From contig JAOUME010000008.1 of assembly GCA_029881655.1 (NCBI GenBank), positions 1-42,571 of the forward strand: a stretch of DNA of 42,571 bases, in the 5' to 3' direction. The position numbers were made by a program, and so were the translations under genes. The stretch is from Deltaproteobacteria bacterium. GTDB taxonomy: Bacteria > SAR324 > XYD2-FULL-50-16. This document shows positions 9,735 through 17,087 of this stretch, piece after piece. The notes beneath the pieces are model-generated. The model made no database searches. It was not told the DNA's origin and worked only from the letters and a program-made list of their open reading frames with translations. How positions within the stretch are numbered: position 1 is the stretch's first letter; each line of letters opens with the position of its first letter.

Positions 9735-10142
9735 ATGGAATTTTTTGAATGGAAAAAGGATTATGAGCTTGGAATAAAACTGGTCGATGAGGAGCACAAA
9801 CAACTCGTAAAACTGATCAACGAGCTTGAACGGGCCATCACCGAAAACAAGACGGACCAAGTCATCAAGGGCGTTCTTCAAGGCTTAAAGGGCTACATCA
9901 ATATCCATTTCACCGTTGAGGAAGAATATATGAATGTTTATGATTATAGCGGTCTTAAGAGCCACACCGAGGCTCACGAGCAGTTCAAAAAGAAAATCTT
10001 TTCCATAAGCCACGACCTTGAGGAGGGTGGACTTGATATTCCCAAGTCTGTTTTAGTCTATTTAAAGAAATGGCTTCAGGAACATATCCTGGAGACCGAC
10101 CGTAAGCTTTGTCTTTTTTTAAAAGAACAAAAGATCAACTAA
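9735..10142 (+). CDS. Bacteriohemerythrin
   Basis: Small di-iron oxygen-binding protein of the cytoplasm, thought to carry, store or sense O2. The 135-residue protein keeps all seven iron ligands in canonical spacing: H21 (VDEEHK), H58 and E62 (IHFTVEEEYM), H77 and H81 (HTEAHEQF), H117 and D122 (WLQEHILETDRK). Single-domain length is typical (about 130-140). In motile bacteria such proteins are often linked to aerotaxis or oxygen protection, but nothing next to this gene proves that. The ATG at 9735 follows CCCCAGGAATGAAAA. It stands alone, divergent from the lipoprotein operon and upstream of topA. Confidence 0.96.
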   Translation: MEFFEWKKDYELGIKLVDEEHKQLVKLINELERAITENKTDQVIKGVLQGLKGYINIHFTVEEEYMNVYDYSGLKSHTEAHEQFKKKIFSISHDLEEGGLDIPKSVLVYLKKWLQEHILETDRKLCLFLKEQKIN

Positions 10143-10290
10143 GCTAATGACGAAGCGCATTTGAAATATCACTAAACCACACTGGCATGTTCTCCGATTT
10201 TCCAAATTTCACTTTTTAAATTAAGGGTTTTATTTTCTTGTGATTTCAGTTGTTAAGCTTTTATCGGTTGCAATTACAATATATTTCTCC

Positions 10291-10320
10291 TTGACATCCG
10301 GTTGACGTTGGTCTTTTAAT
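10291..10320 (+). promoter_or_regulatory. topA: Candidate sigma-70 promoter of topA
   Basis: TTGACA (10291-10296) is followed after 18 bases by TTTAAT (10315-10320), ending 37 bases before the topA ATG. The -35 is perfect and the -10 is moderate. A second TTGACG overlaps nearby. Confidence 0.4.
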
Positions 10321-10357
10321 TTGTTGGTTCACTTAAAACTAATCTCAATAAAATCCG

Positions 10358-12937
10358 ATGACATCCATAGTAGTTGTAGAGTCCCCGACCAAAGCCCGAA
10401 CGATTAAGGAATTTTTACCGAAGGGGTTTAAGGTGCTGGCCTCAATGGGCCACGTACGCGACCTGCCCCAATCCGCCAGCGATATCCCGGAGGGTCTTAA
10501 AAAAGAGAAATGGTCTCAACTCGGTGTTAACATCGATAAGGATTTTGAGCCGATCTATGTTATTCCCAAAGACAAGAGAAAAATCGTCAAGGAGTTGAAA
10601 GACTGCTTAAAGGATGCCGACACACTCTACCTGGCTAGTGACGAGGACCGCGAGGGAGAGAGCATCAGCTGGCATTTGATCGAGGTTTTAAAGCCCAAGA
10701 TTCCCGTCAAACGGATGGTTTTTCACGAGATCACCAAAGAGGCGATCCAGGAGGCGTTAAAAAATTGCCGAGAAATCAACCTTTCGCTGGTCCGCGCTCA
10801 GGAGACCCGAAGAATCCTGGATAGACTGGTTGGATACACCTTGTCGCCCCTGCTGTGGAAAAAAGTGGCCACCGGACTTTCCGCTGGAAGGGTTCAATCG
10901 GTCTCGGTCTGCCTTTTAGTGGCCAAGGAAAGGGAAAGACGGATCTTTAAAAGAGCCATCTACTGGGATCTTATCTCGACTTTAAGAAAAGACAAGATCG
11001 ATTTTGAAGCGCGTCTGGTTTCACTGGACAATCAGAAGATCGCCAAGGGCGTTGACTTTGATGATCATACCGGAAAACTTCTCAAGGGTAAAAAAGTCCT
11101 CTTGTTGGATGAAAAAGAAACCCGGGTACTGCAAAACACCCTCTACCAAAAAAAATGGGTTGTCGCGTCCCTGGAAGAGAAACCTTCGACCAAAAAGCCG
11201 TCGGCTCCTTTCATCACTTCGACCCTGCAGCAGGAAGCCAGCCGGAAGCTCAGGATTTCTCCGAGGCGATGCATGCAAGTCGCGCAGGGGCTTTACGAGA
11301 GAGGCTTCATCACCTATATGAGAACCGATTCCTTTCAGCTTTCCGATCAGGCCCTTAAAGCCGCCAGAAAATGCGTCAGCGATAAATACGGAAAGCAATA
11401 CCTCAGCGACGAACCCCGAATCTACACAAAGAAGGTCAAGGGCGCCCAAGAGGCTCACGAGGCCATCCGGCCATCCGGTAACAGTTTCACCGATCCGAAC
11501 AAAACCGACTTGAGCGGTCAGGAGCTCGCGCTTTACGATCTGATCTGGAAAAGAACGGTCGCTTCCCAAATGAAAGACGCCAAACAGACTCATCTCAAGG
11601 CCATCATCCAGGTGGAAAACGCCCAGTTTCTGGCTACGGGCAAAAAAATCGACTTTCCGGGATTCTTCAGAGCCTACGTCGAGGGTAGCGATGATCCGCA
11701 AGCCGCGCTGGACGACAAGGAAATCGTCCTGCCCGATCTCAAGCAAGGCAATGAACTTAAATGCCTGGATCTGGACGCGAAAAGCCACGAGACCAATCCG
11801 CCCGCGCGCTATACCGAGGCTTCCCTGATCAAGAAACTTGAGACCGAGGGAATCGGCAGGCCCAGCACTTACGCCACCATTATCGATACCATCGTCAACC
11901 GCGGTTACGTCAAAATCAGTTCTCACCAACTCGTGCCGACCTACACCGCATTCGCCGTCACCGCGCTTTTGGAAAAACACTTCTCGGATCTGGTCGATCC
12001 CAAGTTTACAGCCGGCATGGAACAGGTTTTAGACGAAATCGCCATCGACAAGACCCCTTGGCTACCCTACATCAAGGAATTTTTCATTGGTGAAAACGGG
12101 ATACACAGCAAAGCCGAAGAAAAAACCAAACTGATCCCGCCCGGTGAGTTCCGCGGTATTCAGTTCGACAACCTTACCGGTAAAGTTTTTATCGGCAAAT
12201 ACGGCCCCTTCATCGAAGTCAAGGAAGGGGAAGACAAAGTCATGACCGCTTCGGTGCCTGAGGACATCGCTCCGGCCGATCTGGATCAGGAACTGGTGGA
12301 TTTGATCTTCCTGCAGCAAAGCAAGGGCAACGAGGAAATCGGCATTCATCCAGAGACCGAGGAGCCGGTTTACCTGCTCACAGGGGCTTACGGTCCCTAT
12401 ATCCAACTCGGAAACGTCGAGGAAGACAAACCCAAGCCAAAGAGAGTCACCCTGCCTAAAGGCATCAGCGAAACCGAGGTTGACCTGAATACGGCCCTGA
12501 CCCTGCTATCTCTTCCCCGGGAATTGGGTAAGCATCCCGAATCGGGCGGAAAAATCTTAGCCGGGATCAGCCGCTTCGGTTCTTATATTTTGCATGACAG
12601 CCCCAGCGGCGAAAAGGACTTCCGCTCCCTCTCCAAGGACGACAGCGTTATCACCGTTGACCTGAAAAGAGCTTTGGAGATCCTCAGCAAAGAGAAAAGA
12701 ACCCGCAAGTCAGCCCAGGAACCCCTTAAGAACCTGGGCAATCACCCCCAGGACGATAAACCGGTCATGATCTTCAAAGGACCCTACGGACCTTATGTCA
12801 AGCACAACAAGACCAACGCCTCCATCCCAAAAAACATGGATATCGATCATATTTCCCTGTCCGATGCCCTGGACATGATCGAAAAAAAGGCCGGCACTAA
12901 GAAAACCAAAACCCGCACCAAAAAATCCAAAAAATAA
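10358..12937 (+). CDS. topA: DNA topoisomerase I (type IA)
   Basis: Relaxes negative supercoils by transient single-strand cleavage. The 859-residue protein has the Toprim domain with E8 (VVESPTKA) and the acidic triad in SDEDREGES (D95, D97, E99), the LSAGRVQSV loop at 174-182, and the active-site tyrosine Y320 in RGFITYMRTDS. The IGRPSTYATII motif is near residue 500. The C-terminus differs from the E. coli type. There are no Cys4 zinc ribbons; instead there are at least four repeats built around GKYGPFIEV, GAYGPYIQL, SRFGSYIL and GPYGPYVKH, then a Lys-rich tail (KKTKTRTKKSKK). This repeat type is known in some bacterial TopA proteins. A TTGACA promoter lies just upstream. Confidence 0.97.
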   Translation: MTSIVVVESPTKARTIKEFLPKGFKVLASMGHVRDLPQSASDIPEGLKKEKWSQLGVNIDKDFEPIYVIPKDKRKIVKELKDCLKDADTLYLASDEDREGESISWHLIEVLKPKIPVKRMVFHEITKEAIQEALKNCREINLSLVRAQETRRILDRLVGYTLSPLLWKKVATGLSAGRVQSVSVCLLVAKERERRIFKRAIYWDLISTLRKDKIDFEARLVSLDNQKIAKGVDFDDHTGKLLKGKKVLLLDEKETRVLQNTLYQKKWVVASLEEKPSTKKPSAPFITSTLQQEASRKLRISPRRCMQVAQGLYERGFITYMRTDSFQLSDQALKAARKCVSDKYGKQYLSDEPRIYTKKVKGAQEAHEAIRPSGNSFTDPNKTDLSGQELALYDLIWKRTVASQMKDAKQTHLKAIIQVENAQFLATGKKIDFPGFFRAYVEGSDDPQAALDDKEIVLPDLKQGNELKCLDLDAKSHETNPPARYTEASLIKKLETEGIGRPSTYATIIDTIVNRGYVKISSHQLVPTYTAFAVTALLEKHFSDLVDPKFTAGMEQVLDEIAIDKTPWLPYIKEFFIGENGIHSKAEEKTKLIPPGEFRGIQFDNLTGKVFIGKYGPFIEVKEGEDKVMTASVPEDIAPADLDQELVDLIFLQQSKGNEEIGIHPETEEPVYLLTGAYGPYIQLGNVEEDKPKPKRVTLPKGISETEVDLNTALTLLSLPRELGKHPESGGKILAGISRFGSYILHDSPSGEKDFRSLSKDDSVITVDLKRALEILSKEKRTRKSAQEPLKNLGNHPQDDKPVMIFKGPYGPYVKHNKTNASIPKNMDIDHISLSDALDMIEKKAGTKKTKTRTKKSKK

Positions 12938-12973
12938 ATCGCCACTTGTTAGATATTATTAGAAATTAAAGGA

Positions 12974-12997
12974 AGCTTTGGTCTTAAGCTCTTTTTT
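12974..12997 (+). terminator. Weak candidate terminator after topA
   Basis: A short stem AGCTT (12974-12978) with AAGCT (12986-12990) is followed by a T6 run at 12992-12997. The stem is only five pairs, so this is tentative. Confidence 0.3.
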
Positions 12998-13131
12998 GTC
13001 GATGATCAATCTGAGAGAGCTTTCAAATGGCGTCTGTTTTTACCTGGGATATTTTTTGGTCTTGCCAAGGGAGTCTCGATTCTGCAAATTGATGATATCT
13101 AAGATGATAAAATCAATGATCTAACGGGGAC

Positions 13132-14283
13132 ATGCAGCTTAAAAATATCCTAATCTCTATCAACGTCCGGTGGTGGAACGCCGAAGCGGCGTACGCGGTT
13201 AATCTGGCATTGGCCTTCATCAAAACGGGACACAAGGTGATCTTGATCGTCAACGATCAGTCGCCTGTCCATCAAAAAGCCCTCGACCTCCAGATACCGG
13301 TCGTTTTAAATCTAAAGCTCGATTCCTATTCGCCCATCACGCAATGGAAGAATTACCATCATTTGATTCAGCTGATCGACCGGGAGCATATCCAAATCAT
13401 CAATTCGTTTAAATCCAACGGCTCCCTGATTTTCAGCCGGGCAAGAAAAAAGCGGCCCGGACTCCTGTACATCAAAACAAGGGGAGAAGCCAGAGCTCCC
13501 AAAGCTAATTTTTTAAACCGCAGAGCCTACTCTCAGGCTTCCTGCGATGGAATCATCACGGTTGGAACGCGGGTAAAGGATTGGATTACAGCGCTGAGGC
13601 TGAAGAACCAGCCTGTTGAGATCATTCCGTTTGCCTGTGAGACGCTGTCCTTAAGTCCCAGGGTTGATCAAGCCGCCCTGAGAGACAAATTAAATATCAA
13701 CCCCAATGCCCAGGTGGCTTCCCTGATTGGAAGACTCCAGAGGGTCAAGGGCCACCAACTTTTAATCGAGGCTTTAAACCGTCTGAAGGAAAACCCCCTT
13801 CAGCTTTTAATGCCGGTCAAAGACCTTAACGAGTTTCCAAATGAGCTAAAAGAAATCAAAATGCTGATTAAAAAATACGCTCTTGAGAAAAAGGTAAGCG
13901 TCATCGGCTTTCAGGAGCGGCTTGGTGATATTATTAGCCTGCTCGATTTCGGGATCGTCCCCTCGCTTGCCAGTGAAGTCAACTGCCGCGTAACGGTCGA
14001 ACTCTTCTCTTTAGGCGTCCCGGTCTTGGCCTTTCCGGTGGGCAGCCTTCCCGATATCATCGATCATAAGGTAAACGGTTTTCTCTGCTCCGGGATCGGA
14101 GTCAATGATCTGGTTGAAGGGATAAAGTGGATGAGCGCCGATCCGGCAAGGCTCAAAAACATGGGTGAACAGGCTCTTATAAGCTACCGGAAATATTACA
14201 ACCTAAAGACTCTGGGGGAGAAAACCCTTGAATTTTACCAGCGATGCGGCAAAAATAAAAAAGGATTCCCGTTAAATGCATGA
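13132..14283 (+). CDS. Glycosyltransferase family 4 type (GT-B fold)
   Basis: Transfers a sugar from a nucleotide-sugar donor to a glycan or lipid acceptor at the cytoplasmic face of the inner membrane. The 383-residue protein has an N-terminal Rossmann-like half (ISINVRWWNAEAAYAVNLALAFIKTGHKVILI), the start of the C-terminal donor half VASLIGRLQRVKGHQLLIEAL at about 196-216, and the retaining-GT E-x7-E motif in SEVNCRVTVELFSLGVPVLAF (E282 and E290). GSLPDIIDHKVNGFLC follows. No other glycan genes are adjacent, so acceptor and pathway are unknown. The spacing of about 190 bases from topA suggests its own promoter, although none is clear. Confidence 0.88.
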   Translation: MQLKNILISINVRWWNAEAAYAVNLALAFIKTGHKVILIVNDQSPVHQKALDLQIPVVLNLKLDSYSPITQWKNYHHLIQLIDREHIQIINSFKSNGSLIFSRARKKRPGLLYIKTRGEARAPKANFLNRRAYSQASCDGIITVGTRVKDWITALRLKNQPVEIIPFACETLSLSPRVDQAALRDKLNINPNAQVASLIGRLQRVKGHQLLIEALNRLKENPLQLLMPVKDLNEFPNELKEIKMLIKKYALEKKVSVIGFQERLGDIISLLDFGIVPSLASEVNCRVTVELFSLGVPVLAFPVGSLPDIIDHKVNGFLCSGIGVNDLVEGIKWMSADPARLKNMGEQALISYRKYYNLKTLGEKTLEFYQRCGKNKKGFPLNA

Positions 14284-14389
14284 ATCTTGAATCTCTTTTG
14301 GGTGGTCGCTTATTTCGCCGGGTTAAATACGAAGTCCGGCAAAGGTCTGCCATGGCGAATCATGAATCCTTATCAAACAAATAAAAGGA

Positions 14390-14839
14390 ATGAGAAAAAT
14401 AGAAAAAAGTCTGTTTTTATTCTTGATGGTGAGCAGCTTAATGTTATTTCAGTCAAAAAACATTAAGGCGCAGGATGTCGGACAACCCGCTATGAAAAGT
14501 GTCGCCCTGTATTCGGTCGGGGGTGGCGCGGCAGGCGCGGCTTTGGGAGTGGCGATCTGGCTTTTGGACCCCTTGAATCCCAACTCGGACTTCACCAACA
14601 TGGTTTTGACCGGATTTGGCGTCGGAACGATCGGGGGCGCGGTCTGGGGGGCTTTGGAACTCCAAAAATCCTCCATCCGCTACGATATTCCCGAGCCCAT
14701 ACGCGATCAAGGTTCCGGTTTTGATCAAAACGGCTATCTCATTCATCCCTTTCCAAGTTCGATAGCCCCCTACCGTCAAGCCAACAGAAAACCGATAAAA
14801 AGGCCTCTGACTCTTATTCATTACCAGTTTCGGTTTTAG
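14390..14839 (+). CDS. Small exported glycine-rich protein, unknown function
   Basis: No family recognised. The 149-residue product begins with a Sec signal peptide (MRKIEKSLFLFLMVSSLMLF..KNIKA, cleavage probably before QD). Two glycine-rich hydrophobic segments follow, SVGGGAAGAALGVAIWLL (about 42-59) and VLTGFGVGTIGGAVWGAL (about 71-88), with GxxxG-type spacing like glycine-zipper membrane proteins. The C-terminal 60 residues are polar and end in TLIHYQFRF, an aromatic C-terminus seen in some outer-membrane proteins. A purine-rich AAAAGG lies immediately before the ATG, closer than ideal, so the start is not certain. It is convergent with metG. Real gene likely; role unknown. Confidence 0.65.
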   Translation: MRKIEKSLFLFLMVSSLMLFQSKNIKAQDVGQPAMKSVALYSVGGGAAGAALGVAIWLLDPLNPNSDFTNMVLTGFGVGTIGGAVWGALELQKSSIRYDIPEPIRDQGSGFDQNGYLIHPFPSSIAPYRQANRKPIKRPLTLIHYQFRF

Positions 14840-14861
14840 TTAACGATTTTAATTAAACCGA

Positions 14862-17021
14862 TCAACTCACTTTCCCGTTAGAAATACTTTGGGTTAGAAC
14901 GGCATTCCCCGCTACCATCAATGGCCGCTCGGAAATCATCACCTGATGATCGACCACTTTTAAATCCGCCTGAAAGAACTGGTCGATGGTCATGCGGTCA
15001 AGGGGATCTGAAACAATCCCTGAAATCTCGGCGATCGTCCCATTTTTAACCGCCTCCAACGCGAGAACCTCCAGCTTCTTTTTCTTTTCGGCCGCAAGAA
15101 GCATCCCTTCTGACCGCACGCCTCTTAAGTCGGCGGGCTCAAGATTGGCGACGACCAAAACCTTTTTCCCCAGAAGCTCCTCGGGCTGATAATGAGCCAC
15201 CAGACCTGAGACGATGGTTCGAGGCCTTTCTTCTCCCAGATCAATGCTCTCGACATAAAGCCGGTCGGCGCTGGGATGTTTTTCAACCGCGATGATCTCC
15301 CCCACCTTCAGCAAAACCCGGCTCCACGCCAAAAGAGGATCGGGTTTTTCAGGTCCTTGTGTTCCTGAGAAACGGCTTTTTAACTGGTCGATCTGTTTTT
15401 TCTCCAACTTCTTAAACAAAAGCTCGGGAGGACTTAAAACTTTGCCGGAAAATGTTTTATCATTACCTTGATCCAAAAGGGTCATCTCTTCACAACCCAC
15501 CATAGCCAAAATCCTTTTTGATGTCGCAGGCATATAGGGTTCCAGCAGCAAACCGAGATCGCGAATCAAATAAAGTAAAACAACCAGACCTGAACGGGTT
15601 TTTTCCTGATCGGTCTTGATCAGACTCCAGGGTTGCAGGTCCTGAAAAAATTTATTGCCCCTCTTTCCCAAGGCCAAAACCGCTTTTAGAGCTTCGCGAA
15701 TCTGCGCTTTTTCTAAAAATCCTGTTGCCTCCAGGGCTTCTTCTTGAACCGCATCGAAAAACACCCGGTGTTCCTTGTCGATCTCGTCTATAATCCCCGC
15801 AGGATCGAAATTCTTGTGGTAAAAAACCAAAACCCGGTTCAGAAGATTACCGATGTTATCGATAAAATTGCTGTTGATATCCTCAAAAAAGCTATCCCAT
15901 AAAAAGTTGGAATCCGATTTCTCGGGCCGGTTATAAAGCAGATAAAACCTCCAGAGATCAGGATCGATCCCCATCTCGATCACATCCGTGCCGAAAACGC
16001 CAATTTTTCTGGATTTGGAAAATTTGTCGTTTTCATAATTGAGATACTCCGTGCTGCTGATATGGTGAAGCATCGTCCAGGGCTTTCTGGTACCTAAAAG
16101 ACATGCCGGAAACACCACCGTATGAAAAGGGATATTATCCTTGGCCATGAACTGGTAGAGTTCCGTTTCATCCGGGTTGAGCCACCAGTCCTCCCATTCG
16201 TCGGGACAGGCTCTCTTGGTGGCGGAGATATACCCGATGGGCGCGTCAAACCAAACATAAAAAACCTTGTTCTCAAAACCCTCTTTCGGAACGGGCACTC
16301 CCCAGCTCAAGTCACGGGTAATGGGTCTCGAGACGAGTCCCCTTTCGAGCCACCCCAGGGTAACGCTGATGGCGTTTGAACTCCAATTCCCCTTTTGACT
16401 GGAGGTTTTTTGAAAATCCTTTAGCTCTCCCTGAAGCTTTTCCAGATCAATATAGAGATGCCGGGTTCGTCTGCTGACAGGGGGGTTCCCGCAGACCTGA
16501 CATTTTGGATCGATCAGCTCAGTGGTCTGGAGCAGTTTGCCACAGCTGTCGCATTGGTCGCCTCTGGCCATTTCATAGCCGCATCCGGGACATGTTCCCG
16601 CCACATAACGGTCCGCCAGAAACATCTGGTCGTGCTCACAGTAGGTCTGCTCACTTTCTTTCTCTAAAATCATATCGTTGGCCTCCAGATCCCTAAAAAC
16701 AGACTGGGTGACCTCGGTATGCTCCGGATGAGAAGTCCGTCCGAAGAAATCAAAGGAAATATTAAAAAACCGATACACCTCGGCGTGAATAGCATGATAT
16801 CGGTCACAGATTTCCCTGGGGCTTACTCCCTCCTCTCGGGCCTTGTTCTCGGTTGCCGTACCGTATTCATCGGTGGCGCATACATAAAGCGTTTCATAAC
16901 CCGCGCTCCTGCAAAACCGCGCGTAAACATCCGCCGACAAGACACAGCCAATGATGTTACCCAGGTGCGGGACGTTGTTGACATAAGGCAAGGCCGATGT
17001 AATTAATTTTTTCTTTTTCAT
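14862..17021 (-). CDS. metG: Methionyl-tRNA synthetase with C-terminal tRNA-binding domain, eukaryote-like
   Basis: Charges tRNA-Met with methionine. The 719-residue protein has the class-I HIGH-type motif PHLGN (18-22), the KMSKS-type loop KFSKS (333-337) and the anticodon-binding helical domain. A C-terminal Trbp111/EMAP-II-like OB domain starts about 587 (LKVGEIIAVEKHPSADRLYVESIDLG). The catalytic core is strikingly like eukaryotic cytosolic MetRS as I recall it: CVLSADVYARFC, TDEYGTATENKA, FFNISFDFFGRTS, LYQFMAKDNIPFH and STEYLNYENDKFSKS. Zinc-binding Cys pairs are C144/C147, C157/C160 and C174/C177; the partner knuckle at 128-131 reads CEHD, with one expected Cys replaced by Asp. The gene starts 66 bases after the cheA stop and may share its transcript. 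Confidence 0.97.
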   Translation of the reverse strand: MKKKKLITSALPYVNNVPHLGNIIGCVLSADVYARFCRSAGYETLYVCATDEYGTATENKAREEGVSPREICDRYHAIHAEVYRFFNISFDFFGRTSHPEHTEVTQSVFRDLEANDMILEKESEQTYCEHDQMFLADRYVAGTCPGCGYEMARGDQCDSCGKLLQTTELIDPKCQVCGNPPVSRRTRHLYIDLEKLQGELKDFQKTSSQKGNWSSNAISVTLGWLERGLVSRPITRDLSWGVPVPKEGFENKVFYVWFDAPIGYISATKRACPDEWEDWWLNPDETELYQFMAKDNIPFHTVVFPACLLGTRKPWTMLHHISSTEYLNYENDKFSKSRKIGVFGTDVIEMGIDPDLWRFYLLYNRPEKSDSNFLWDSFFEDINSNFIDNIGNLLNRVLVFYHKNFDPAGIIDEIDKEHRVFFDAVQEEALEATGFLEKAQIREALKAVLALGKRGNKFFQDLQPWSLIKTDQEKTRSGLVVLLYLIRDLGLLLEPYMPATSKRILAMVGCEEMTLLDQGNDKTFSGKVLSPPELLFKKLEKKQIDQLKSRFSGTQGPEKPDPLLAWSRVLLKVGEIIAVEKHPSADRLYVESIDLGEERPRTIVSGLVAHYQPEELLGKKVLVVANLEPADLRGVRSEGMLLAAEKKKKLEVLALEAVKNGTIAEISGIVSDPLDRMTIDQFFQADLKVVDHQVMISERPLMVAGNAVLTQSISNGKVS

Positions 17022-17087
17022 CCGGTAATTGATTGTGATCGTTGTTTGATTAATGATGATTAGACGAGAGGGTCCGCGCGGTTTTTC

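Noticed and set aside
11021-11980. A 319-codon open frame antisense to topA
   Set aside because: It lies wholly inside a well-supported topA on the other strand, has no recognisable domain and a low-complexity feel typical of antisense shadows in GC-rich third positions.
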